Counted from the first letter of the stretch, positions 1 through 10,206 are shown. The stretch: DNA of 64,000 bases from CAKMZU01 sp965248335 (GCA_965248335.1 CBDFIY010000003.1:1426001-1490000), one strand, 5' to 3'. The notes: generated from the letters alone by a model not told the origin. A program made the numbers and translations.

Positions 1-480
1 TACGGCATCAGTATAGGGCTATCTTTAAGTGGCGAAGAGCAACCCCAAGTGCTTAAACAGGTGATGAATATTAAAGTGGGAGGGAGGCGTCTGTTCGATG
101 CTGTGCAGGCAACCTACAACATCCTTGAGACTCGCTGTGAAGATGCGCTTAAAGAAGCACATTCATGTGGTATGGGGGTTATTATCAAAGAGGCACTGGC
201 GAATGGCAGGCTTACCAGCAAAAACCAGCAAGATTGTTTTTCTACCGTGCTCCAAAATATGGCCTGCGATTACGGGGTAACCGTTGATGCTATAGCCCTT
301 GCTTTTGTCTTGCAACAGGATTGGGTAGACGTGGTTTTGAGTGGCGCTGTCACCGAAAATCAGTTAAATGCTAATTTACAAGCGATCAACGTGTCACTCA
401 CGAACACTGATATCGGAAGGCTAAGTGCGTTAAAAGAAAAAAAATATTGGGAAAATAGAAAAACTTTAAAGTGGAATTGA
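1..480 (+). CDS. Aldo/keto reductase, C-terminal part (5' end outside window)
   Basis: The frame is open from base 1, so the gene starts before the window. The visible part carries family features of aldo/keto reductases: a GISIGLSLSGEE segment, the FDAVQATYNI strand where the family has its conserved Q-x-x-Y-N, the GVIIKEALANGRL segment, and a terminal helix region (VVLSGAVTENQLNANLQAI) where this family binds the NADPH phosphate. These enzymes reduce carbonyl compounds with NADPH in the cytoplasm. The catalytic Asp-Tyr-Lys-His residues would lie in the missing N-terminal part. About 159 residues are visible, roughly half of a typical 300-residue member. The substrate cannot be told. It is followed by a MITE copy at 542 and has no obvious operon partner. 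Confidence 0.75.
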   Translation, partial: YGISIGLSLSGEEQPQVLKQVMNIKVGGRRLFDAVQATYNILETRCEDALKEAHSCGMGVIIKEALANGRLTSKNQQDCFSTVLQNMACDYGVTVDAIALAFVLQQDWVDVVLSGAVTENQLNANLQAINVSLTNTDIGRLSALKEKKYWENRKTLKWN

Positions 481-591
481 TTAAGAGATCCACGCGCGCA
501 TAAGTTTTGGTATTGCTATCTCATTGCTTATTATTTCCTTATATACCCATCACACTTGAATATGCAAGGGCGTTGGCCCCCCAATCACTTA

Positions 592-1900
592 GGAATAGTC
601 CTTAAATAACTTCCCGATTTTAGACGACACAAGGGACGGCAACGTAGTTCCATTTTGGCAAGAGTTTATCGAACTTAATGGCCATGTTTTTTTTGAAGTC
701 AGCAGCATACTTACGCCCAGTTTCAAATACTTTATCGATGATTCTTACGGCAACCTTAAGCCCTTTGGTCGTTTCAGTTTTTTCCATGTAGTGCTTTGCC
801 ATATCAACGGATTCCAGAGGAACGCCTTTGCAGGCTCGGGTCACATGAGGAAATACTCGATGCTCAATAGGGTTGTATTTTGAACAATAGGATGGGTAAT
901 GAGCAATGCGAATTCTCAAATTTAGCCTGTTCGACAGCGCCTGTAGGTCTTCTTTAAAAAGATAAGACGAGGCACTGTTACTGCCACCGCCATCACAGAG
1001 TATAAGTAGGTCGATTGAACTTTCATAATCCATTCGTCCCTGTTCTAGCCACCATAACTCAAGACTGTCACAAGCAAACTCACTCGTATCGCAGCTGGTA
1101 TTCAGATGTACTGATGCTTCGTTTTTTTGTACATCATAAATACCATGAGGAATGACTTTGCCATCACTGCTACTGGGGAAATCGTGATCATTAACGATGG
1201 TTGGATCTACCGCATCAGTTATGCCATCACGATAGAATTTACCCAACAGTTCCTTCTTTTTCGTGTCGATACTTATCACTGGGTATCCAGCATCCAGGTA
1301 TTCTTGCTTCAGTCTGGCAATGTTTTCAAATTGCTCATTACGGTCAGCATGCTGCCCCATTGTTCGCTTTTTTTGTGGCTTTCGTCGTCGATAACCATGA
1401 TCATGAAGCAGTCGCGAGATAATGTTTTTATTAGCTGGAGTACCCAGCTCTGAGAGCTTTCGAGAAATATAACGACGAGACAGATTCGTCCATTTTACAT
1501 CGCTCCGCATAGGGTCTCCAGCAGTATGATTGCAGAGTATGGTGAGAAAGTTTACAACTAATTTCGTATTTTTCTCGATCAGCCGTGTGCGTCCACCCCT
1601 TTTTTTCGCTGATGTTCAGTGTTCAAGTTTTCTGACTCCAAATCAACCATACCTCGACGAATAGTTTTCGGATCACAGGCCAGTAACTTCGAAATAAATT
1701 CAATTCCACCATGCCCAAGCTTTATCGCTTCTATCGCGGCATAGTGACGACGATCCCGCTCGTTGAGTGAGCGATAAAATCGAGCCATTTGAATTTCAAC
1801 TGCTGACGAATAATTGTCCAAGATAATTTCCCGTAATCACTGCGGCTATTATCGATGATTCTTGACCTCATGAATAGGGAAGTTATTTAAGGACTATTCC
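592..1900 (-). mobile_element. ISAzo13-like insertion sequence, decayed
   Basis: The two 24-bp ends, 592-615 and 1877-1900, are perfect inverted repeats starting GGAATAGTCCTTAAATAACT. The flanking TTA occurs on both sides, while intact copies of the host repeat have it once, so this is a 3-bp target duplication. The transposase on the minus strand is frameshifted, so the element is probably immobile. Confidence 0.85.
620..1821 (-). pseudogene. ISAzo13-family transposase, frameshifted
   Basis: The protein is in two frames. The N-terminal 80 residues (1821 down to 1579, helix-turn-helix, LLACDPKTIRRGMVDLES) run out of frame at HQRKKG near base 1600. The rest continues in another frame through RLIEKN, GDPMRSDVKWTNLS and on to 620. 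The large part shows the ISAzo13/Rhodopirellula-type DDE core: VISIDTKKKELLG, LLILCDGGGSNSAS and a late acidic motif around YNPIEHRVFPHVTRA. In this family the second fragment should be fused to the first, so I read this as a single-base indel rather than two genes. It lies inside perfect terminal repeats. Programmed frameshifting is an alternative, but I see no slippery heptamer that I trust. Confidence 0.8.
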
Positions 1901-1969
1901 TTACCGACTGTAAGCTCATGGGGTTCGCTCGCTTGCCGCCTTCTTGCATCTCCAATTCCGATGGGTATA

Positions 1970-2155
1970 TAGCGTCACTAAACTTCTTAAAATTTCTGAT
2001 AGTTCAGTCATCAAAAATTTTTTTTTAGTAATGTTTTTTATCTATTCTTGAAGCTACCTCAATAAGTGCCAGAATAATTGCACATATTTATTTTGATTTT
2101 ATCTGCCAAGCGCTAGGCGTATTTTTGTGCGAGGCATATAAGGGTAGGGAAAAAG
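1970..2155. other. Intergenic, AT-rich, upstream of the large lipoprotein
   Basis: No coding frame or hairpin that I trust. It presumably holds the promoter of the large lipoprotein gene at 2156. A purine-rich stretch AGGGTAGGGAAAAAG directly before the ATG can serve as its ribosome binding site. Confidence 0.5.
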
Positions 2156-2323
2156 ATGAAAAAAACGAATAAAAATCAGCCTGTGACGATAATGAATAAG
2201 GAGAATATATCCATTCTGTTTTTAGGCGTGGTGTTAATACCTACTTTTTTGATATTTTCTTCAGGCTGTAGCAGTAAAAAAAATGGTAACTACTCAGCGA
2301 ATATAAGCAAAAAAATAGCTTGA
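2156..2323 (+). pseudogene. 5' fragment of the large lipoprotein gene, cut by IS66
   Basis: The ATG at 2156 opens a type II (lipoprotein) signal peptide: a K/N-rich start, then ILFLGVVLIPTFLIFSSGCSSKKN, with FSSGC as lipobox. After KKN the frame runs into the IS66 left end and stops at 2321-2323. Removing the 1708-bp IS plus one 8-bp target copy (1716 bp, divisible by three) rejoins this frame exactly to the long frame that ends at 9337. The ancestral precursor would have about 1821 residues. So this is the lost leader of the neighbouring giant protein, not a separate small gene. Confidence 0.85.
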
Positions 2324-3993
2324 CGCTGTTTTTCAATAAATTTTAATTTTTTATTCACTCTTGGAAGTTTCCCATATTGTCAGCGATAAGCTAACCCTAC
2401 TGCCCATCAATACTGATCAAGTCTCATTACAGGAACGACCGAGTCCAAAAAAATAAAAGTCGTTAGGATACGCTACAAAGCGAAAAAATAGCCTTAAAAA
2501 AGCCATGATAGAATAACCTCCTTGTTCAAGTAACCACAGGGGCTGTTTCTATGAAAATTGATAATATCGACATCGATGCAACTCTCAGTGAAGTCGAACG
2601 ATTACTCGAAGAAGATAAAAATATCTCTCCAGCGTTAGTATCGATTATTACGGTATTGCTACTCTTGGTGAAACTCCTGACCAATCGAGCAGGGCTAAAC
2701 AGCAGTAATAGCAGCAAGCCACCATCGACGGATAATAAAAAACCAACGTCAACCAGAAAAAAATCGACTAAGAAAACCGGCGGTCAACTCGGACATAACG
2801 GTGTCACTCTCAAACAAATCGACGAGCCCGATGACATTGAGCTCATCCAGGTTGATCGACGTACACTGCCAAGAGGCGATTACGAAAAAGTGGGGGTTGA
2901 GCGTCGCCAAGTCTTCGATATTCAGATATGCCGTTGGGTCACTGAATTTCAGGCCGAAGTCTTAATCGATAAAATCACCGGTAATCGCTATGTTGCGCAA
3001 TTTCCTGATGAGGTTGGGAAAGCCGTACAATACGGTAAACAGCTCAAAGCCCATGCGGTTTATATGTCGCAGTATCAATTGATTCCCTACAACCGAGTTC
3101 AGGAATTTTTCGCCGATCAAATGGGCATTCCGATCAGTGAAGGGTCTATCTACAATTTCAATGTGGAAGCCTACAACAAGCTTGAAACTTTCGAAGCGAT
3201 TGCCAAGAAAAATTTAACGGACGCGCCGTTGCTGCATGTCGACGAGACGGGAATAAATATTGGCGGCGATAGGCACTGGTTACATTGCGCCACAAATGCC
3301 TCATGGACTTATTTCTTTGCGCACAAGAATCGCGGCAATGAAGCAACAGATCCAGAAGGCATATTGGCAGCGTTCAAGGGCGTGCTATGCCACGATCACT
3401 GGAAACCCTATTATTGTTATAGTGGTTGCCTGCACGCTTTATGCAATGCCCATCATTTACGCGAGTTAACGCGATCGTGGGAGCAAGATAATCAACAGTG
3501 GGCCAAATCCATGCAAGACTTCTTGGCGGCGTGTAATCGTGCAGTGCATGAAGCCGGCGGAAAACTCAGCAGCAAGGCATCCAAAAAGCAATGGGAAAAC
3601 TATCGCGCCATACTTGAAGCTGCAGAGATAGAATGCCCTCCGCCTGATGAAAAAGATCGCAAAGGCAAGCGGGGGCGATTAAAGCGCAGTAAATCCCGTA
3701 ATCTCCTCGAGCGTTTTATCAAATTCGAGGAGGATGTGCTGCGGTTTATGGATAATGAAATCGTGCCCTTTACGAACAATCAGGGTGAACGAGATATTCG
3801 TATGACGAAAGTTCATCAAAAAATATCTGGGTGTTTTCGCAGCATGAAAGGCGCGAAGATTTTTTGCCGCGTTCGCAGTTATTTGTCGACGTGCCGCAAA
3901 CAAGGCATGAGTTCCAGCGAGGCATTAAACTTGTTATTCAATGATGAACTGCCAGATTTTGCTAAATAATCAAAAATTACGCTGAGCAGTTAC
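2286..3993 (+). mobile_element. IS66-family insertion sequence (single-transposase type)
   Basis: The ends are GTAACTACTCAGCG at 2286 and CGCTGAGCAGTTAC at 3993, imperfect inverted repeats of the GTAA type that IS66 elements have. The flanking octamer AAAAAATG is present at 2278-2285 and 3994-4001, the 8-bp duplication expected for IS66. Only the tnpC-type transposase is present; no tnpA or tnpB is seen, as in the ISBst12-like subgroup. The element looks intact. Confidence 0.92.
2551..3969 (+). CDS. tnpC: IS66-family transposase
   Basis: A 472-residue DDE transposase. An N-terminal coiled-coil/leucine-rich stretch (EVERLLEEDKN..LLLLVKLL) is followed by the family motif NSSNSSKPPSTDNKK and a G-G-Q-L-G-H-N-G segment. 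The catalytic triad is readable: D231 in HVDETG, D282 in CHDHWKPYY and E413 in NNQGERDIR, with the CNAHHLRELT motif between them. Length and motifs are normal for the family, so it is probably functional. About 265 bp of non-coding IS sequence precede it; the ATG at 2551 has only a weak Shine-Dalgarno sequence (CAGGGG). It moves the IS66 element that splits the large lipoprotein gene. Confidence 0.95.
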   Translation: MKIDNIDIDATLSEVERLLEEDKNISPALVSIITVLLLLVKLLTNRAGLNSSNSSKPPSTDNKKPTSTRKKSTKKTGGQLGHNGVTLKQIDEPDDIELIQVDRRTLPRGDYEKVGVERRQVFDIQICRWVTEFQAEVLIDKITGNRYVAQFPDEVGKAVQYGKQLKAHAVYMSQYQLIPYNRVQEFFADQMGIPISEGSIYNFNVEAYNKLETFEAIAKKNLTDAPLLHVDETGINIGGDRHWLHCATNASWTYFFAHKNRGNEATDPEGILAAFKGVLCHDHWKPYYCYSGCLHALCNAHHLRELTRSWEQDNQQWAKSMQDFLAACNRAVHEAGGKLSSKASKKQWENYRAILEAAEIECPPPDEKDRKGKRGRLKRSKSRNLLERFIKFEEDVLRFMDNEIVPFTNNQGERDIRMTKVHQKISGCFRSMKGAKIFCRVRSYLSTCRKQGMSSSEALNLLFNDELPDFAK

Positions 3994-4048
3994 AAAAAAT
4001 GATAATAAACCTGAACAAGTCAATAATGAGTCTTATGCAGAAAAAACA

Positions 4049-7000
4049 TTGCTGCCTAAAAGCAATACAGCCACAAAAAAAATAGCGCAAAGTGCAACAG
4101 ATACTTCTTTAGACGCAGTAAAAATATCAGAAACTGCGAGCAAAACAGACACCACGGAAAATAAGAAGACCCATACAGATGTTATCAAAACAGAGGATAA
4201 CCCTGTCGCGCTAAAAGGGACAGTGAAAAACTTCCCCCAAGAAGTCACCAACGACATCAAAGCGGCACCTGCCTCATTTGCTGAATCAGCCGAAGCAGAA
4301 GGAAGTGGCAATAGTGATGCCCTGCAAGGCCCTGATATTGACGAAAACGAGGGAATAACGAGTGAAAACATGGTGCCCGCTGAGGCAGTCGTGTCGTTGT
4401 TTACCTTGGATGATGTCGATTACCAAAAGCCGATTGCAACGGTGGCCACAGATGCCATGGGTGACTACGAAGTACGCGCTGAGGATGTGCGTGAATATCT
4501 GATGACTGAAAAATTGGCCGTTACTGATGCAAGTGACGTGGCTATTACAAAGGCTTTTAAAGCATTGGGGCAAATACAAGTCCGGGCATTAATTGTTAAA
4601 GAAGATGACAGCGGTGAGAGTAAGGTGCTTGCTATTCAATCCATTGCCGATCCGAATGAAGTGGATGCGGTAACAGGCGAACCTGTCCCTGTTGTCGTTG
4701 ATCCTATTGTACATCGAGCGGTTAAAGCTGTCATCGAGCAGATTCGTGAAGCGATAGGCTCGTTGCGTCGATTAGGCGTAGCCGAGGAAAGCGTTGGGAC
4801 ACTGACAAAAAACATTATAAAAGATGTCTTACCCGAAATACGCCGTGTGATTCGTGAATCCGCAAAAGGGAAAATTGAAATTCCTATAGGCAAAAGCCCG
4901 CGTGATGTGATTGCACAACATGAATCAGAGAGCGAAGTGCCGATGGATGAATCGGCGAAGACACGCTTGAAAGGCGTATTTAAAAGTAAAGTTGCAGATA
5001 AAAAAACAGCGATTGCTGCCGTCAAAAAAGCCAAGATCTACGGTATGAAAAATACCAAGAAAGGCACAAAGCTGATTTCATCGCTAGGGAGCAGTACGCA
5101 AGGTATGTTGTCTGGTTTAAAAACACGATTAAATGATCGTGTATCAAAAAAAGTAGATAACGCCTTAGAAGGCATCTCTGATGATGCTGCAGCGAAATTT
5201 TTTGGTGTTAAGGCAGATGATCATTCAGCCATTCAAGTGGCAAAAGCGGCACGCATTAAAGAGAAAGTGAAGCAAGAAGATACGTCATTACGTCAGTTTT
5301 TTATGAATATGGGCCTGTCGGTCATCATGGAAACGAACGAAGCAGACGATACAGGGGTTGTCGCGATATATCTACCGCTCCCATCATACATGGAAGATAT
5401 AAAAATGATTGGCGGGCAGGGCAGTGATAGGAACGTTCGCTTATTTACCCTTGGTGAGGGTGAATTAGATACTGATAGCCTGTATACCACCGACATAACC
5501 CAAAGAGGTGGGGACCACAATCTTAGTTATGCCCCAAGGCTTTCAGCGCTGTCTGACAAACTATTTGGCAGTGAGTCGCCTGAGGCTTTCCAGCAAAAAG
5601 TCGATGAGGCTTATAAGCGAGTTCACTTCGTTAAAGGCGAGGCAACATCCGATGATTTTTCCTTACTTGAGCAAGTGAATCAGTATCATATGCTTAACGA
5701 CATATTGGAAAATTCAACGTTAATTTCACAGCCTGTTCTTGAGGCTATTCGTGAACATAAAACAGGACAAGTAAAATTAAAAACGCTCGCCGCTGTGATT
5801 GCCAAGCATTTTCATTGGGCAACTGAGTCAGTTAATTTAACGAAAGAAGGTTTCCCTGTATTTACGGACAGAAGAGGAAAACTACCAGGGAAAGGGCATC
5901 GAATTTTACCTGCCGAAGTTGTTAAAGCACTCAATTTGCGTCTAGGAAAAAGCGCTAAAGAAACCGCGAATCTACTGACCGAACAAAAAGGGTTTTATGC
6001 GCAATTTGCAACAGAAGCAATTCTGGCGTCTATTCAGCAAGCGGATCAATGGGGAGAGGCACATTCATTGTTTAAAACGCTCACCAATGCCTATCCGAAA
6101 TCGCCAGAACAGTATAAAGACTTAATCGCGGGAAGCAAAAAAAATGCAGCGTCAATGTCTTACGCATCAGCTAAATCACGCGTGATGCGAGGCATTATGT
6201 CAGCAATTCCCGCTGATTTATTTGGTCAAAAATTGACAAGCGAGACGACCATTAATTTACGATCTGCGCTATTTTTTCTGGATTATGTCGTTCAAAAACA
6301 TTATGTGATACATGAAAAAGAAGGATTTTTTAAAGCCTTTGAATTAACAGATAAGAAAACGAAAAAATCCCTAAAACGTGCAGTGCCACATTTCAAAAAT
6401 ATTAAATACATGGAGAGTAATGAGGGAGTTACACCCGCGCGTATCATAGCAGCACTCTTAAATAGAACGCTAATTGAGGAGGGTGCTTTCTTTATGCTCG
6501 CTGATGAAGTCATGCAGGAAGGCCTTGTCGGTTTGCCAGATTTGCCAGAATTCGACGCACCTGATATTGGTGAATTTGATGATGAACTGGATGCACAGCA
6601 AGATACTATCAGTGCCAGCTGTGTCATTGAGCGCCATGATCCGAGTGCGCCGATTGAGGGAGATAAGGCCTTAGGTGTTCGCATTTTTTCCGTGACTTAC
6701 GACGATGAAACAGGAATCTTTCAAAAGGAAGAAGAAGGGTTATCTTACACAGCAACAACCGTTCCCGGCTCACGCAAGCGTAAAATTAAATACCTATTCG
6801 AAGGTATCCCAGCTTTCGACATGGAAGGGCCGGCGAACGAGAAGGTATATGGCCGTGATTATGTCATGCGGTTTGATATGCCAGGTTATAAAACCGAGCT
6901 GCCTGAGTTGTTTTTCTGGGGTGATGGTTATATGCCAGAAATCACGTTGTGCGATGAAATCTCCCCATTATTTATAGGGCCAGATAGAGATTTTGACCCT

Positions 7001-9337
7001 CTACCATCGTTAGGTATTTTATCGGATCAACAACGTCCCTTTGGTGACGGAGCCACAGCAATGCCTGAAGGTTTTGATATATCGAATTTCGAAAAAAGTA
7101 AGGCACCTATTTATTTGACAAAGGATGATGAACGAGAAGGCTTGGGGCACATTGATGCCATGTTTGTCAGTACAAAATCAGGTTATGCACTTAAGGCTTT
7201 TGATGATAAAACTGTTGGATTTGCGCCTCTTTATGGCAGCTTCGTTGATGGAAAAGTGCATTTGTCACTCGATAAAGGCACGGTACTGGAACCACTTTAC
7301 GGTATCCAAACGTTGATGGGGATAAATGCTAAAGAGGTAGTGAAATCCCTGCTCAGTGATGACAGCGGCTTAAAAACCACGATAGAAATAGATAAAGACC
7401 CATCCTTGTTTAAATATGGTCGTTTGTATGTGATGCGCGATAGGGATGCAAACTTTTGGATTATAGAGGCCGGTCATTTAGACGTACTCACAGGGGTTGA
7501 TGGAAAAACCGAAGCCGTTTTAGATTTCTTGTTTGCTAAAATCAATCAACGTGGCGAAGTGGTTAATCCAGAGTTGTCTTTTAACGACAACGAAGGATTT
7601 TTTGGATTGGATGGCGGAGAGTCATTCTTTTCGGATCAGCTATTCTATCAGTCCATGCGTCATGGTGATTGGTTGGTCTTGTTACCGCCTGCAGGTTATG
7701 AAGGCCCAACATTGTTGCCTGCTGAATCAATGTCGATCAGAGATAGAGATTCAGATTACAGAATGCTTGCATCGGCAACAGACGGTATCGTTGTACGGTT
7801 TGGTAGCGCTGATTTCGACAGATCCAAACCGCTAATAGGGGACTCAAGTATCGCCTTCGATAGCCCTGTTCAGCAATCAATTATTCCAACATCCATCACT
7901 GCTCGTGATATGCCTCTTCGACTTGAGGCAGGGCGCAAAGGCATTACCTTTGCAAAATTGCGTTTTGATAGACGTAGTGGCAGTTATGTTTTGATGCAAA
8001 AAGCAGGCAGTCGTCCAGGCTACGTGGCTAAATTGACGGATGGCGATATCGTGGTTGTCTTTGGTAATAATGAAGCCGGTGCAGAGCCGACATTCCTCGG
8101 CCGTGTGGTTAAACACTCAACCGATAAAAAATATGCAATGCTAGGTATCGAGTGGGTCAACTACGATACATTAATTAACATGCCAATTCCTGCCGATATT
8201 GCCGATACACGGCATGTTATTTGTACCGATGAAGAAAACCCCATCTGTTTGAGCGAGCGTTTGCCTTTATTGCACCACAATAGTTTAGAGTCCGAAGCGA
8301 TTGGGGTTGTATTTGATGTGGATAACGATGGCGTACCCGCCTTGTTTGATCTGAATGACGATGACCCTAATATCCCAAACCGTCGCAAAGAAAAATCGCA
8401 TGGCGTGCTATCGAGCCACTTACGCTTTATGTCAAATGGTGATGGCGGCGTTAAAACGACACTGCTGGTTGAAACACATGGCGTGTATCCGGGCAGTATA
8501 AAATCAGTGGATATACAAAGCGTGATATTTGGTGAGGATACAAAACCACAAACGATTTTTACGTGTAGACCGCCAAGACAAGACATCATGGACGCTATTG
8601 ATAACTTTTCCTGTACCGCCGGTGAAGTTGACGGCGGTGTGTCAGTGACACAAATACAAAGTCGCGATAAGGGTGTGAAGTTCGCGCTGACAGTGCCAGA
8701 AAATACACTTGCTGCCCTTGAAGGATTTATTACGCTGGACTATGCAGTGAGTTTTAACGCACCTACAGATAGAGAAGGAAACGCGTTTATGTGCGGCAAA
8801 GGGCGGTGCCAAGAAGAGCCAGCCATAAAAGGTCGTATAGGTGTTTTATTACCGCGTGCAGAACAAATACCCGACGTATTTACAGACCTTTCTGTGACAA
8901 ACGAGAGTGGTTCGGCAGTAAACTTTTCTCAATTATCATCACTGGATGTAACGCAAGGCGTATCTGTCTCAGCAAAAGCCATGCCTGATGCAGAAGCGTA
9001 TACATTAAGCGTATCATGTCCTGCCGCATCAACGGGGTGGCTTACGTGGATGCCGGAAGAGGATATTATTTTTGAGACTGAAAATAGGGAACACGAAGGT
9101 GTGATGATCGACCCTTCGTTTGATGTCTATGTGCCATGGTTGGGCGGTAAGCGTATTTGTACATTCACACTCAGCGCTAGATTTGAAACGAATGCCGGTG
9201 ATTTACTGGGAGAGAGTGTTATCTATTTTGATAACATTCAGTTAGAAGGTGAAGTCACCGATGATCCATTCGATATTATTGAACCAGAGATGACAAAAGA
9301 GGACGATGGGTCAGATGGCGATTTAATGACTGACTAG
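4049..9337 (+). CDS. Giant lipoprotein of unknown function, body separated from its signal peptide
   Basis: This 1762-codon frame is the body of the lipoprotein whose start is at 2156. The frame now begins after the IS66 right end; the first possible start is TTG 4049, with no good ribosome binding site, and the secretion signal is gone. The product is therefore probably not made, or is stranded in the cytoplasm. The N-terminal 120 residues are T/K/E/S-rich and disordered. A CarboxypepD_reg-like stretch may follow (VVSLFTLDDVDYQKP..ATDAMGDYEV). Near residue 1424 there is a calcium-binding type DVDNDGVPALFDLNDDDPN segment, as in thrombospondin type-3 repeats. I recognise no enzyme motif. The frame is otherwise free of stops over 5.3 kb, so the insertion is recent or the body is still under selection. 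A role at the outer membrane surface is only inference. Confidence 0.7.
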   Translation: MLPKSNTATKKIAQSATDTSLDAVKISETASKTDTTENKKTHTDVIKTEDNPVALKGTVKNFPQEVTNDIKAAPASFAESAEAEGSGNSDALQGPDIDENEGITSENMVPAEAVVSLFTLDDVDYQKPIATVATDAMGDYEVRAEDVREYLMTEKLAVTDASDVAITKAFKALGQIQVRALIVKEDDSGESKVLAIQSIADPNEVDAVTGEPVPVVVDPIVHRAVKAVIEQIREAIGSLRRLGVAEESVGTLTKNIIKDVLPEIRRVIRESAKGKIEIPIGKSPRDVIAQHESESEVPMDESAKTRLKGVFKSKVADKKTAIAAVKKAKIYGMKNTKKGTKLISSLGSSTQGMLSGLKTRLNDRVSKKVDNALEGISDDAAAKFFGVKADDHSAIQVAKAARIKEKVKQEDTSLRQFFMNMGLSVIMETNEADDTGVVAIYLPLPSYMEDIKMIGGQGSDRNVRLFTLGEGELDTDSLYTTDITQRGGDHNLSYAPRLSALSDKLFGSESPEAFQQKVDEAYKRVHFVKGEATSDDFSLLEQVNQYHMLNDILENSTLISQPVLEAIREHKTGQVKLKTLAAVIAKHFHWATESVNLTKEGFPVFTDRRGKLPGKGHRILPAEVVKALNLRLGKSAKETANLLTEQKGFYAQFATEAILASIQQADQWGEAHSLFKTLTNAYPKSPEQYKDLIAGSKKNAASMSYASAKSRVMRGIMSAIPADLFGQKLTSETTINLRSALFFLDYVVQKHYVIHEKEGFFKAFELTDKKTKKSLKRAVPHFKNIKYMESNEGVTPARIIAALLNRTLIEEGAFFMLADEVMQEGLVGLPDLPEFDAPDIGEFDDELDAQQDTISASCVIERHDPSAPIEGDKALGVRIFSVTYDDETGIFQKEEEGLSYTATTVPGSRKRKIKYLFEGIPAFDMEGPANEKVYGRDYVMRFDMPGYKTELPELFFWGDGYMPEITLCDEISPLFIGPDRDFDPLPSLGILSDQQRPFGDGATAMPEGFDISNFEKSKAPIYLTKDDEREGLGHIDAMFVSTKSGYALKAFDDKTVGFAPLYGSFVDGKVHLSLDKGTVLEPLYGIQTLMGINAKEVVKSLLSDDSGLKTTIEIDKDPSLFKYGRLYVMRDRDANFWIIEAGHLDVLTGVDGKTEAVLDFLFAKINQRGEVVNPELSFNDNEGFFGLDGGESFFSDQLFYQSMRHGDWLVLLPPAGYEGPTLLPAESMSIRDRDSDYRMLASATDGIVVRFGSADFDRSKPLIGDSSIAFDSPVQQSIIPTSITARDMPLRLEAGRKGITFAKLRFDRRSGSYVLMQKAGSRPGYVAKLTDGDIVVVFGNNEAGAEPTFLGRVVKHSTDKKYAMLGIEWVNYDTLINMPIPADIADTRHVICTDEENPICLSERLPLLHHNSLESEAIGVVFDVDNDGVPALFDLNDDDPNIPNRRKEKSHGVLSSHLRFMSNGDGGVKTTLLVETHGVYPGSIKSVDIQSVIFGEDTKPQTIFTCRPPRQDIMDAIDNFSCTAGEVDGGVSVTQIQSRDKGVKFALTVPENTLAALEGFITLDYAVSFNAPTDREGNAFMCGKGRCQEEPAIKGRIGVLLPRAEQIPDVFTDLSVTNESGSAVNFSQLSSLDVTQGVSVSAKAMPDAEAYTLSVSCPAASTGWLTWMPEEDIIFETENREHEGVMIDPSFDVYVPWLGGKRICTFTLSARFETNAGDLLGESVIYFDNIQLEGEVTDDPFDIIEPEMTKEDDGSDGDLMTD

Positions 9338-9384
9338 AACAACTATCGCAGCTGGCATAAAATATCGAAAGGCTCCGTTGATGA

Positions 9385-9408
9385 CCGCATTAAATATGCG
9401 GTTTTTTT
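9385..9408 (+). terminator. Rho-independent terminator after the giant lipoprotein
   Basis: Stem CCGCAT/ATGCGG with loop TAAAT, followed by a run of seven T. It lies about 50 bp after the stop at 9337. Confidence 0.85.
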
Positions 9409-9516
9409 CGCTTTAAAACTTCACTGAACTGGTTGGTATGTAGTGGTCTAATAATATTATTTGGTAAAAACAACGTGGTATGCTTTATTGCAATGTATTT
9501 CAGGCGAGAGATTTTA

Positions 9517-10206
9517 ATGAAGAAAGGTGAGCTAAGTTTATTGGCGAATATGCAAGATTATCTACGCGATAACTCCCTGAGAGAATCTGATGCATTAAGA
9601 CGACTGAGAGTGGAAACGTCAAAAGATGCTTCTGCCATCATGCAGATTCCACCCGAGCAAGGGCAGTTTATGGCTCTGTTGGTGAAGCTTGTATCAGCGA
9701 AAAGAACGATAGAAGTCGGTGTTTACACGGGATACAGCACGTTATGCGTTGCGCAAGCGCTACCTTCCGATGGCTATATTGTTGCCTGTGATATTAATAA
9801 TGAATGGTGTGAAATTGCCAAGAAGTATTGGGAAGATGCAGGAGTAAGCAACAAAATTGATCTAAAAATAGCTCCTGCAGTGGAAACATTAGAGGGATTA
9901 ATTAATGGAGGTCAAGAAGGTTCGTTTGATTTTATTTTTATCGATGCAGATAAACAAAATTATGATAATTACTACGAGCTATCGCTGCGACTCCTAAGAA
10001 AAGGTGGGCTTCTGGCCATAGATAACGTTTTACTTTTTGGTTCTGTCATGGATTCGAACCCCTTAGATGAATCGGTAAGTCAGCTCTTCACAGAGAAAGA
10101 CATAAAAACGGTTAAAGATTTAAATGCAAAAATAAAAGATGATCAACGCGTTGAAATAAGTATGTTACAGATTGCAGATGGCATTACATTGGCTATGAAG
10201 AATTAA
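9517..10206 (+). CDS. SAM-dependent O-methyltransferase (caffeoyl-CoA OMT type)
   Basis: A 229-residue class I methyltransferase of the Methyltransf_3 family, which methylates hydroxyl groups of small, often catechol-like molecules with SAM and a divalent metal. Visible motifs: IMQIPPEQGQFMALLV near residue 45, motif I VEVGVYTGYSTLCVA-type (IEVGVYTGYSTL), the acidic SAM ribose loop VACDINNEW, and the metal-binding FIFIDADKQNYDNYYE followed by GGLLAIDNVLLFG. The start ATG 9517 is chosen over upstream in-frame starts because family members begin at this point and AGGCGAGAG precedes it at usual spacing. The gene stands alone after a terminator. The substrate is unknown. Confidence 0.9.
   Translation: MKKGELSLLANMQDYLRDNSLRESDALRRLRVETSKDASAIMQIPPEQGQFMALLVKLVSAKRTIEVGVYTGYSTLCVAQALPSDGYIVACDINNEWCEIAKKYWEDAGVSNKIDLKIAPAVETLEGLINGGQEGSFDFIFIDADKQNYDNYYELSLRLLRKGGLLAIDNVLLFGSVMDSNPLDESVSQLFTEKDIKTVKDLNAKIKDDQRVEISMLQIADGITLAMKN

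Larger units (their letters stand above)
542..1969 (+). repeat. MITE-like palindromic repeat, copy 1 (split by ISAzo13-like element)
   Basis: The two halves, 542-591 and 1901-1969, together make one copy of a palindromic repeat found six times in the window. The outer ends are TATACCCATC and GATGGGTATA. The left half lacks about ten bases that other copies have after GTTGGCC. The ISAzo13-like element sits inside it with a duplicated TTA. Confidence 0.85.

Noticed and set aside
1579..1821. Stand-alone 80-residue HTH gene
   Set aside because: It is the N-terminal part of the frameshifted ISAzo13-like transposase and lies inside the element's terminal repeats.
4286..5034. Minus-strand frames of 97-132 codons inside the giant lipoprotein gene
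   Set aside because: They are antisense shadows with unnatural composition and no ribosome binding sites.
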